Shown: positions 1-6,268 of the stretch, piece after piece | Numbering within the stretch: position 1 is the first letter of the stretch | Layout of the letters: every line of letters starts with the position of its first letter | Source of the DNA: CAZPQV01 sp964588705 | GTDB lineage: Bacteria; Bacteroidota; Bacteroidia; Flavobacteriales; Weeksellaceae | DNA length: 13,765 bases | NCBI GenBank assembly: GCA_964588705.1 | Contig: CAZPQV010000055.1 | Span: 1-13,765 of the forward strand | Direction of reading: 5' to 3' | Position numbers and translations under genes: made by a program | Notes under the pieces: generated by a model | Databases searched by the model: none | What the model was told of the DNA's origin: nothing | Seen by the model: only the letters and a program-made list of their open reading frames with translations

Positions 1-3000
1 CCACCCACCTCAAACAGCGCCGTCGTAATCTGTCCAAGCGAACAGTGTTTTCCGGCTTCCATCATCACTTCAAATAAATTCTGTTGATTGATGGCTGCTT
101 TCTGGAGTTTGTCGAGCATTTCTCCCGATTTATCAGCATGTGCATTCTGGAAATTCTCTAAATTGGAAATCTGAAGTTGCTTTTCTTCCTCAGTTGAACG
201 GATAACTTCACGAGGAAGAATCGTTGGCGAACCGTCTTTTCCAAGGAATGTATTCACTCCGATAATAGGATATTCTCCGGTGTGTTTCAGCCATTCGTAA
301 TGCATGGATTCTTCCTGAATTTTTGAACGCTGATACATGGTTTCCATTGCTCCAAGAACTCCGCCTCTTTCGGTAATTCTGTCGAATTCTGCATAAACAG
401 CTTCTTCCACCAAATCGGTCAATTCTTCAATAATGAAAGAACCTTGCAGCGGATTTTCGTTTTTCGCCAAACCTAATTCCTTGTTGATAATCAACTGAAT
501 CGCCATCGCTCTTCTTACGGATTCTTCAGTTGGAGTCGTAATCGCTTCATCATAAGCGTTGGTATGCAAGGAGTTACAGTTATCGTAAATCGCATAAAGC
601 GCTTGAAGCGTCGTTCTGATATCGTTAAAATCAATTTCCTGCGCGTGCAGTGAACGACCGGAAGTCTGAATATGGTATTTTAGCATCTGAGAACGCTCGT
701 CTGCACCGTATTTCAGCTTCATGGCTTTAGCCCAAATTCTTCTGGCAACACGTCCGATAACGGCGTATTCCGGATCGATTCCGTTGGAGAAGAAGAAAGA
801 AAGGTTAGGAGCAAACGCATTGATATCCATTCCTCTCGACAAATAATATTCCACATACGTGAAACCGTTGGCCAATGTAAATGCCAGCTGCGAAATCGGA
901 TTGGCACCGGCTTCCGCAATATGATATCCGGAAATGGAAACCGAATAGAAATTTCTCACTTTATTGTTGATGAAATATTCCTGCACGTCGCCCATTAATC
1001 TCAATGCAAATTCGGTAGAGAAAATACAGGTGTTCTGTGCCTGGTCCTCTTTTAGAATGTCGGCTTGAACCGTTCCACGAACCGTTGCAATGGTTTTCGC
1101 TTTGATTTCGTTATATACTTCAGCATCCAGAACTTCATCACCGGTAATTCCCAGAAGTTTTAAACCTAATCCGTTGTTGGAAGGCGGAAGATCTCCGTTA
1201 TAAGTTGGTCTTTTCAGTCCTTTATCGTCGAATTTGGCTTTTAATCTTGCTTCAACTTTATCCCAAAGATTATTTTCCTCGATGTACTTTTCACAGTTTT
1301 GGTCGATCGCCGCATTCATAAAGAACGAAAGCAGCATTGGCGCCGGACCGTTAATCGTCATTGAAACGGAAGTCAGCGCATTAATCAAATCAAAACCGGA
1401 ATACAGTTTTTTGGCGTCGTCCAAAGTGGCAATCGAAACTCCGGCATTCCCGATTTTCCCGTAAATATCCGGTGGTAATGCAGGGTCCTGTCCGTATAAA
1501 GTCACTGAGTCAAATGCTGTCGAAAGCCGTTTCGCAGGCATTTCCGCAGAAACATAATGGAATCTTCGGTTGGTTCTTTCAGGTCCGCCTTCTCCGGCGA
1601 ACATTCTGGTCGGATCTTCTCCGGTTCTTTTGAACGGATAAATTCCGGCTGTAAATGGGAACTGTCCTGGAACGTTCTCCTGGCCTTTCCAACGGATGAG
1701 ATCTCCCCAATCCTGGAATCTTGGTAGAGATATTTTTGGAATTTTCAATCCCGAAAGCGATTCGGATTTGGTATCCACTTTAATTTCCTTTCCACGAACC
1801 AGGTAAGTGAAAGTATTGGCTTTCATTTCTTCTTTGAAATGATGCCAACCCTGAAGGAATAATGTGTTCTCTTCAGAAAGTCCTTTTTTGGTTTTGATGA
1901 ACACTTTTTCGAGTTTGTCGTGGGTGTGCTCGTCGTCGGTAATCAGCACTTTTGCACCGTCAATCAGATACATTTTCTTGGCGATTAGCGCCTGTTCTTC
2001 AACCTCTTTATCGTAATGTCTGTTGTTTTCTACAATTTCAGATAAGTAGCGAACTCTTTTCGGTGGAATGACGGTGGAGTCTTCAGAAACATTCTGCTCC
2101 ACATATTCTTCAAACTGTGAAGCATTGTCACCCTGAACCTGTAGAAGGATTTCATTTACTTTTTTAATCAAAGCATTGTACACTTCCGTTGTTCCCCAAT
2201 CGTTGAACTGGCTTGCTTTTGTAGCGAAAACCGGCATATTCTCCAACGGTTGATCGAAGAATAAATGGTTTCGCTGATATTGCTTTCTTACGGCTTGTAG
2301 TGCATCCAATGCACCACGTTTGTCTGATTTATTTAATGCAATTAAATCTGCATAATCCAGCATATCGATTTTTTCCAGCTGTGTTGAAGCACCGTATTCA
2401 GGCGTCATCACATACATCGAAACATCGGCAATTTCTGTAATTTCTGAACCTGATTGTCCGATTCCTGAAGTCTCAAGAATAATCACATCAGGCTTCGCTA
2501 TTTTCAGAATATTGATGGCTGAATGAATATAAGGCGAAACCGAAACATTGTTTTCTCTGGTCGCCATCGAACGCATATAAACGCGTTTGTCGTTAATGGA
2601 ATTCATACGGATTCTGTCGCCCAAAAGCGCTCCTCCTGTTTTCTTTTTAGAAGGATCCACCGAAATAATCGCGATTTTTTTATCGGGATTGGAACGAAGG
2701 AATCTTCGAACGATTTCGTCGGTTAACGATGATTTTCCTGCACCTCCTGTTCCGGTAATACCGATAATCGGGATGTTGGATCCGTTGGCTTTTTCGTCAA
2801 TGGCTTTTACCACATCTTCTTTTTCTTCGGAGAAGTTTTCCACCGCCGAAATAACCTGCGCAATAGATTTTGAATCTTCGAATGAAATTTTATCCAAATC
2901 GGAAACGGTGATATGTTCTCCGGTTGCGAAATCAGATTTTTTAACCAAATCATCAATCATTCCCTGTAACCCCAGCTCACGACCATCGTCCGGTGAGTAA

Positions 3001-3359
3001 ATTCTGTCGATACCGTAATCCATCAAATCCTTGATCTCTTCCGGCAGAATAACTCCGCCGCCTCCGCCAAAAATTTTGATCTGTGACGAACCTTTCTCTT
3101 TCAAAAGGTCATAAATGTATTTGAAATATTCGTTGTGTCCGCCCTGGTAAGAAGTCAGTGCAATAGCATTGGCATCTTCCTGAATCGCTGTGTTTACCAC
3201 TTCCTCCGCAGATTTGTCGTGTCCAAGGTGAATGACTTCACATCCCGTTCCCTGAATGACGCGGCGCATGATATTAATCGCGGCATCGTGTCCGTCGAAA
3301 AGTGACGCAGCAGTTACGATTCTCACTTTGTTATTCGGTTCATATTTTGAGGTTTCCAT
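1..3359 (-). CDS. icmF: Fused isobutyryl-CoA mutase IcmF (B12 domain, G-protein domain, mutase domain), C-terminus cut by window edge
   Basis: IcmF interconverts isobutyryl-CoA and n-butyryl-CoA using adenosylcobalamin; its built-in GTPase gates cofactor loading and protects the enzyme. I translated the minus strand from the ATG at 3359. Residues 1-140 are the cobalamin-binding domain, with the D-x-H motif at D22-G-H24. A MeaB-like G domain follows, with a P-loop GTGGAGKSS at about 203-211, the switch-like segment ETSGIGQSG, and NKSD at 343-346. The mutase domain fills about residue 540 to the end and carries SGYHIAEAGA near residue 810 and SLHTNAYDEA. Where methylmalonyl-CoA mutase has the carboxylate-binding Arg (VRNTY), this protein has Gln775 (AQNTC), which argues for isobutyryl-CoA rather than methylmalonyl-CoA. 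At least 1119 residues are present; IcmF proteins are about 1,100 long and end GGQYRRNM or similar. The last visible residues are FEVGG, so only a few are missing. A terminator separates it from the upstream gene. No cobalamin riboswitch fits in the short leader. Confidence 0.95.
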   Translation of the reverse strand, partial: METSKYEPNNKVRIVTAASLFDGHDAAINIMRRVIQGTGCEVIHLGHDKSAEEVVNTAIQEDANAIALTSYQGGHNEYFKYIYDLLKEKGSSQIKIFGGGGGVILPEEIKDLMDYGIDRIYSPDDGRELGLQGMIDDLVKKSDFATGEHITVSDLDKISFEDSKSIAQVISAVENFSEEKEDVVKAIDEKANGSNIPIIGITGTGGAGKSSLTDEIVRRFLRSNPDKKIAIISVDPSKKKTGGALLGDRIRMNSINDKRVYMRSMATRENNVSVSPYIHSAINILKIAKPDVIILETSGIGQSGSEITEIADVSMYVMTPEYGASTQLEKIDMLDYADLIALNKSDKRGALDALQAVRKQYQRNHLFFDQPLENMPVFATKASQFNDWGTTEVYNALIKKVNEILLQVQGDNASQFEEYVEQNVSEDSTVIPPKRVRYLSEIVENNRHYDKEVEEQALIAKKMYLIDGAKVLITDDEHTHDKLEKVFIKTKKGLSEENTLFLQGWHHFKEEMKANTFTYLVRGKEIKVDTKSESLSGLKIPKISLPRFQDWGDLIRWKGQENVPGQFPFTAGIYPFKRTGEDPTRMFAGEGGPERTNRRFHYVSAEMPAKRLSTAFDSVTLYGQDPALPPDIYGKIGNAGVSIATLDDAKKLYSGFDLINALTSVSMTINGPAPMLLSFFMNAAIDQNCEKYIEENNLWDKVEARLKAKFDDKGLKRPTYNGDLPPSNNGLGLKLLGITGDEVLDAEVYNEIKAKTIATVRGTVQADILKEDQAQNTCIFSTEFALRLMGDVQEYFINNKVRNFYSVSISGYHIAEAGANPISQLAFTLANGFTYVEYYLSRGMDINAFAPNLSFFFSNGIDPEYAVIGRVARRIWAKAMKLKYGADERSQMLKYHIQTSGRSLHAQEIDFNDIRTTLQALYAIYDNCNSLHTNAYDEAITTPTEESVRRAMAIQLIINKELGLAKNENPLQGSFIIEELTDLVEEAVYAEFDRITERGGVLGAMETMYQRSKIQEESMHYEWLKHTGEYPIIGVNTFLGKDGSPTILPREVIRSTEEEKQLQISNLENFQNAHADKSGEMLDKLQKAAINQQNLFEVMMEAGKHCSLGQITTALFEVG

Positions 3360-3388
3360 AAAGAAAAATAGAATATTTGTATATTCTT

Positions 3389-3396
3389 CAAAGATA
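3389..3396 (-). promoter_or_regulatory. Putative icmF promoter, -7 element
   Basis: The minus strand reads TATCTTTG, an exact match to the Bacteroidetes -7 consensus TAnnTTTG. It lies 30 bases upstream of the icmF ATG, giving a leader of roughly 25 nt. Only a T-run near 3416-3420 could act as a -33 element, so the upstream half is weak. Its position just after the terminator of the preceding gene supports the call. Confidence 0.55.
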
Positions 3397-3428
3397 AGGA
3401 TAAGTGAGGAAGCTTAAAAATATTGATG

Positions 3429-3455
3429 AAAAAACCTTACAAATATGTAAGGTTT
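3429..3455 (-). terminator. Intrinsic terminator of the lipoprotein gene
   Basis: AAACCTTACA (3432-3441) and TGTAAGGTTT (3446-3455) form a perfect 10-bp stem with the 4-base loop AATA. On the minus strand the stem runs into six T residues (3434-3429). It lies 23 bases past the lipoprotein stop codon and before the icmF promoter, so it should insulate icmF from upstream transcription. Confidence 0.85.
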
Positions 3456-3477
3456 AAATTTTGTTTTTATAATATTA

Positions 3478-3870
3478 TCATTGTTTTACTAAAGCCCAAT
3501 CACCACCTAAGCCTGCCTGCGACCAAGTTCCGGTATAAGTTTTAGTTCTGGATTGTAGATTTCCGAATATTGTAAAGCCGGATTCTCTTGATTTTACATT
3601 CTGAAATGACGGCCCTGACATGCCTCCTTCAAGAATTTCTGATTTCTGATTGACTTCTGAGAAACGCTCTGCTTTTACATAATCTTTTTCACTCACCGTT
3701 ACTTTAAGGGTGCCGCGGTCTGTTGCTCCTCTATAAGTTCCGATGTATGTTCCGGCATAAGCAGAAACATATTTTTCACGTTCTCTGTTTTCGTAATAAG
3801 TGTCGATAATTGATTCGCAGGATACGAGGGTAAATAATATAAAGAGTAAATAAAAAAATCTGTTTTTCAC
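3478..3870 (-). CDS. Small lipoprotein of unknown function (130 aa, GTG start)
   Basis: The reading frame extends upstream to an ATG at 3912, but I place the start at the GTG at 3870. From there the protein begins MKNRFFYLLFILFTLVSC, a textbook lipoprotein signal with the lipobox LVSC at Cys18, whereas the longer form would put 14 odd residues before the signal. A -7 promoter element (3885-3892) also lies inside the longer frame, just upstream of the GTG. The mature part is 112 residues with a basic-acidic stretch (ENREREK) followed by Gly/Thr/Tyr-rich repeats such as GTYIGTYRG and YTGTWSQ, suggesting small beta-sheet structure similar in feel to lipocalin-like proteins. I recognise no specific family. 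It is probably anchored in a membrane facing the periplasm and transcribed alone, between its own promoter and the terminator at 3429-3455. Confidence 0.8.
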   Translation of the reverse strand: MKNRFFYLLFILFTLVSCESIIDTYYENREREKYVSAYAGTYIGTYRGATDRGTLKVTVSEKDYVKAERFSEVNQKSEILEGGMSGPSFQNVKSRESGFTIFGNLQSRTKTYTGTWSQAGLGGDWALVKQ

Positions 3871-3884
3871 GCTTTCGGTTTTTA

Positions 3885-3892
3885 CAAAGATA
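3885..3892 (-). promoter_or_regulatory. Putative lipoprotein promoter, -7 element
   Basis: The minus strand reads TATCTTTG, an exact match to TAnnTTTG, 14 bases upstream of the GTG start. The region where its -33 element should lie overlaps the opposing -7 element at 3913-3920. No good TTG -33 match is seen. Confidence 0.6.
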
Positions 3893-3912
3893 ATTAAATG
3901 TGAGCTTATCAT

Positions 3913-3920
3913 TATATTTG
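3913..3920 (+). promoter_or_regulatory. Putative promoter of the membrane protein gene, -7 element
   Basis: The plus strand reads TATATTTG, an exact TAnnTTTG match, 15 bases before the ATG at 3936. It points away from the lipoprotein promoter with only 20 bases between the two boxes. Because the box lies between the earlier possible start (3900) and 3936, it supports the later start for this gene. Confidence 0.6.
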
Positions 3921-3935
3921 CACAAACAAAAGACT

Positions 3936-4268
3936 ATGCAGAGAGGAATTGTTTATTTCTTAGCCGGGACTTTAATAGGTTATCTATTGAATCATTATGT
4001 TTGGGTAAGCCAGGGTTGGCAAATTGACCTTTTCAATGGTTTTGCCATCGGTTTAGGTTGGGCAATGGCTTATATGGTAGATAAACCGGAATGGGCGCTT
4101 TCGAAAAAACTCGGCATTTCTTTTATTGGGATGGGGGTTCTTGTGATTATAGGTTTGCTTTTGTTCAATTTTGAAACGGCAGTACCTTCAATAATTAAAT
4201 TTTCAACCATTTTCGTAGCATATTATCTTGTGGCGAGTTTCCGTGGAAGTAAGTCGCTTCGTAATTAA
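3936..4268 (+). CDS. Small integral membrane protein of unknown function (110 aa)
   Basis: The frame is open from 3900, but the -7 promoter element at 3913-3920 lies downstream of that codon, so I choose the ATG at 3936 (MQRGIVYFLAGTLIG). Four hydrophobic segments are visible at about residues 4-20, 31-48, 58-77 and 83-101, joined by short polar loops such as VDKPEWALSKK. The C-terminus is basic (RGSKSLRN), suggesting a cytoplasmic end. It probably sits in the inner membrane. I recognise no named family or catalytic motif. It is divergent from the lipoprotein gene and upstream of the ribosomal operon, but rplM has its own promoter, so a functional link is not implied. Weak pairing at 4272-4277 with 4286-4291 downstream is the only hint of a terminator. 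Confidence 0.85.
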   Translation: MQRGIVYFLAGTLIGYLLNHYVWVSQGWQIDLFNGFAIGLGWAMAYMVDKPEWALSKKLGISFIGMGVLVIIGLLLFNFETAVPSIIKFSTIFVAYYLVASFRGSKSLRN

Positions 4269-4334
4269 GTTATTGCTGAATTTTTAGTAATTATTTAATT
4301 TTAAGTTAAATACATTCAACTGTTTCTGTTGATG

Positions 4335-4346
4335 TTTCGATCGAAA
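4335..4346. repeat. Perfect 12-bp palindrome upstream of the rplM promoter
   Basis: TTTCGATCGAAA is its own reverse complement. It lies in the 183-bp stretch between the membrane protein gene and rplM, about 50 bases upstream of the rplM -7 element. Just before it, TCAAC and GTTGA form a small hairpin. The position would suit a dimeric regulator, but no protein is known to bind it and it may be chance. Confidence 0.5.
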
Positions 4347-4397
4347 TTCTGCTTTAATCATTTAACAAATAAATTTTCCTGAATAAAAAAATATTCA

Positions 4398-4405
4398 TAC
4401 CTTTG
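4398..4405 (+). promoter_or_regulatory. Putative ribosomal operon promoter (rplM), -7 element
   Basis: TACCTTTG matches TAnnTTTG exactly. TTTTCC at 4374-4379, 18 bases upstream, could serve as a weak -33 element. Transcription would begin near 4410, leaving a leader of about 42 nt before the GTG of rplM. The leader contains the short pairing CCC/GGG around 4411-4421 and a 4-codon reading frame at 4427-4441. Confidence 0.65.
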
Positions 4406-4451
4406 CACACCCGTAAAGGGAAAATTATGTTTAATCGTTAACTAAAAAAGT

Positions 4452-4901
4452 GTGAATACATTAAGTTACAAAACCGTTTCAGCTAACAAGGCTACCGCTA
4501 ATAAAGAATGGGTTGTGGTAGACGCTGAAGGGCAACCATTAGGGAGACTTGCGTCTGAGGTTGCAAAGATTTTGAGAGGAAAGCACAAAACGAACTTTAC
4601 ACCGCACGCAGACTGTGGTGATAACGTAATCGTTTTGAATGCTGGGAAGATTACTCTTTCAGGAAACAAATGGGCTGATAAGCAATACATCTGGCATACA
4701 GGATATCCTGGTGGACAGAAGTCGCAGACAGCTGAAGAGCTGCTTAAAAAGCAACCACTAAAAGTTTTGGAAAAATCTGTAAAAGGAATGCTTCCGAAAA
4801 ACAAACTGGGTGCTGCTATCCTTAAGAACCTTTATCTATATGAAGGAACGGAGCACAAGCACGAAGCTCAACAGCCGAAAACTATTAATCTTAATAAATA
4901 A
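4452..4901 (+). CDS. rplM: 50S ribosomal protein L13
   Basis: L13 (uL13) binds 23S rRNA early in assembly of the large subunit. The family core is clear: WVVVDAEGQPLGRLAS near residues 20-35, then ILRGKHKTNFTPHADCGDNVIVLNA, YIWHTGYPGG, and SVKGMLPKNKLG toward the end. The 149-residue length fits the bacterial family with the short N- and C-terminal extensions (MNTLSYKTVSANKAT at the front, a His/Glu/Lys-rich tail) seen in flavobacteria. The start codon is GTG; the only nearby upstream ATG (4427) opens a 4-codon frame ending at 4441. Only 8 bases separate its stop from rpsI, so the two are co-transcribed. L13 and S9 are adjacent in most bacteria. Confidence 0.98.
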   Translation: MNTLSYKTVSANKATANKEWVVVDAEGQPLGRLASEVAKILRGKHKTNFTPHADCGDNVIVLNAGKITLSGNKWADKQYIWHTGYPGGQKSQTAEELLKKQPLKVLEKSVKGMLPKNKLGAAILKNLYLYEGTEHKHEAQQPKTINLNK

Positions 4902-4909
4902 TAATAGAT

Positions 4910-5296
4910 ATGTCTACAGTTCATAAAATAGGAAGAAGAAAAACTTCAGTAGCAAGAGTTTACGTGAAGCCAGGTACTGGTAACATCACTGTAAACGGTA
5001 AAGATGCGAAAGAGTATTTCTCTACAGATGTGATGGTTTACAAACTAAACCAACCTTTCGTCCTGACAGAAACTGCAGGTCAGTACGACGTTACCGTAAA
5101 TGTTTTCGGTGGTGGTAATACAGGACAGGCAGAAGCTATCAGACTTGGAGTTTCAAGAGCGCTTTGCGAGATCAACGCAGAATTCAGAGGAATGCTTAAA
5201 CCTCACGGATTGCTTACAAGAGACGCAAGAATGGTAGAAAGAAAGAAACCAGGTCAGAAGAAAGCAAGAAAGAGATTCCAGTTCTCTAAACGTTAA
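4910..5296 (+). CDS. rpsI: 30S ribosomal protein S9
   Basis: S9 (uS9) sits in the head of the small subunit, and its basic C-terminal tail contacts the P-site tRNA anticodon loop. The sequence shows the family start TVHKIGRRKTSVARVYVKPG, the central GGGNTGQAEAIRLGVSRAL, and the closing GLLTRDARMVERKKPGQKKARKRFQFSKR region, including the invariant terminal FSKR. At 128 residues it has the usual length. It lies 8 bases after rplM with no promoter between them, so it is the second gene of the operon. After its stop comes a 176-bp stretch with a heptad repeat and an inverted repeat, but no stem followed by a T-run, so transcription probably continues into rpsB. Confidence 0.98.
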   Translation: MSTVHKIGRRKTSVARVYVKPGTGNITVNGKDAKEYFSTDVMVYKLNQPFVLTETAGQYDVTVNVFGGGNTGQAEAIRLGVSRALCEINAEFRGMLKPHGLLTRDARMVERKKPGQKKARKRFQFSKR

Positions 5297-5301
5297 TCAA
5301 A

Positions 5302-5336
5302 GAGATTCGAGATGCGGGATGCGAGATTCAGAAATC
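5302..5336 (+). repeat. Tandem 7-bp repeat, four clear units and one degenerate
   Basis: Four consecutive heptads are visible: GAGATTC (5302-5308), GAGATGC (5309-5315), GGGATGC (5316-5322) and GAGATTC (5323-5329). AGAAATC (5330-5336) may be a decayed fifth. The array starts just after the rpsI stop. It is not coding and has no self-complementarity that would make a terminator. No second copy was seen in this window. Confidence 0.75.
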
Positions 5337-5386
5337 TTTATTCTTTGCTCTTGGTTCTATTATCTAATCAAACAAAAAATGCCCCG

Positions 5387-5458
5387 TTTAGTTTAGCATC
5401 CAAACTCTTCTCCCATCTAAAGAAAAGTTGATTGCAAAAAAGCGGAACGTAAACTAAA
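5387..5458 (+). promoter_or_regulatory. Candidate structured mRNA leader of rpsB
   Basis: TTTAGTTTA (5387-5395) pairs perfectly with TAAACTAAA (5450-5458), enclosing a nested hairpin. In that hairpin GCA/TGC (5396-5398, 5433-5435), TC/GA (5399-5400, 5430-5431), AACT/AGTT (5403-5406, 5426-5429) and TTCT/AGAA (5408-5411, 5421-5424) stack with small bulges and a 9-base loop. It ends 14 bases before the rpsB ATG and lacks a T-run, so it is not a terminator. Ribosomal protein genes often carry autoregulatory leaders; whether this is one is inference. Confidence 0.4.
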
Positions 5459-5472
5459 AACAAAAAAGAGAC

Positions 5473-6234
5473 ATGGCTAAAGCAAATGTTAAAGACCTTT
5501 TAGAGGCAGGTGTACACTTCGGTCACATGACCAGAAAGTGGAATCCAAATATGGCTCCATACATTTTTATGGAGAAAAACGGTATTCACATCGTAGACTT
5601 ACATAAAACAGCAGTAAAACTGGAAGAAGCTTGCAACGCTTTGGAAAAAATTACTTCTGCAGGTAAAAAAGTTCTTTTCGTAGCAACTAAAAAGCAAGCG
5701 AAAGAAGTTGTTGCAAAACACGCTTCTGAACTTAATATGCCTTATATCACAGAAAGATGGCCTGGTGGAATGCTAACGAACTTCGTTACAATCCGTAAAG
5801 CTGTTAAGAAAATGAACCACATTGATAAAATGAAGAAAGACGGAACTTTCGAAACTTTATCTAAAAAAGAAAGACTTCAAGTTGACCGCCAGAGAGCAAA
5901 CCTTGAGAAAAACCTTGGTTCTATCGCTGACATGGTAAGACTTCCGTCTGCACTTTTCGTGGTTGATATTATGAGCGAGCACATCGCTGTAACTGAAGCT
6001 AAAAAATTGGGTATCCCAGTATTTGCTATCGTTGATACCAACTCTGACCCAAGAAAAGTAGACTATGTAATCCCAGGAAACGATGATGCTTCTAAATCAA
6101 TCGATATGATTCTTTCAATCGTAGCAGATTCCATCAAAGAAGGACAGTCTCAGAGAAAAGCTGACAAAGAAAAATCTAAAGAGGAAGGAGAAAAAGTATC
6201 TGCCGAAGCTGATGCTGATTTCGATGCAGAATAA
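5473..6234 (+). CDS. rpsB: 30S ribosomal protein S2
   Basis: S2 (uS2) is a late-assembling small-subunit protein that contacts S1/bS1 near the mRNA exit. Diagnostic stretches are LLEAGVHFGHMTRKWNPNMAPYIF, GIHIVDLHKT, VLFVATKKQAKEVV, ERWPGGMLTNFVTIRKAV, and FVVDIMSEHIAVTEAKKLGIPVFAIVDTNSDP. The core runs to about residue 225, followed by a charged Lys/Glu/Ala-rich tail (KADKEKSKEEGEK, ending DADFDAE) typical of flavobacterial S2. The ATG at 5473 gives the conserved start MAKANVKDLLEAG. No -7 promoter element is seen in the 176 bases upstream, so it is probably read from the rplM promoter. EF-Ts (tsf) normally follows rpsB, but here the assembly gap begins 25 bases after the stop. Confidence 0.98.
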   Translation: MAKANVKDLLEAGVHFGHMTRKWNPNMAPYIFMEKNGIHIVDLHKTAVKLEEACNALEKITSAGKKVLFVATKKQAKEVVAKHASELNMPYITERWPGGMLTNFVTIRKAVKKMNHIDKMKKDGTFETLSKKERLQVDRQRANLEKNLGSIADMVRLPSALFVVDIMSEHIAVTEAKKLGIPVFAIVDTNSDPRKVDYVIPGNDDASKSIDMILSIVADSIKEGQSQRKADKEKSKEEGEKVSAEADADFDAE

Positions 6235-6258
6235 GAGATTTTTTTAGCATAAATAAAA

Positions 6259-6268
6259 NNNNNNNNNN
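6259..6268. other. Assembly gap (10 N)
   Basis: Ten consecutive N, the usual placeholder for a gap of unknown or nominal size. It lies between the stop of rpsB and the 3' end of the convergent minus-strand gene, so the real distance and anything in between are unknown. A translation running through it to a stop at 6244 should not be trusted. Confidence 0.98.

Noticed and set aside
719..919. Minus-strand open frame of 66 codons, and plus-strand frames at 1234-1464 and 2523-3000
   Set aside because: They lie inside icmF in other frames. The icmF frame shows continuous, strongly conserved domains across the whole region.
3360..3428. Cobalamin riboswitch in front of the B12-dependent icmF
   Set aside because: The space between the upstream terminator and the ATG is under 70 bases and has no B12-box-like sequence. 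B12 riboswitches are about 200 nt.
4272..4291. Possible terminator after the small membrane protein gene
   Set aside because: ATTGCT and AGTAAT pair only with a G-U and an 8-base loop, with a poor T-run. Too weak to list as a terminator.
4466..4804. Minus-strand open frame of 112 codons
   Set aside because: It is antisense to rplM, which is certain, and shows no protein-like features.
6244..6268. C-terminal residues read through the N run, ending at a stop at 6244
   Set aside because: The gap size is nominal, so the frame across it and the residues after it are meaningless.
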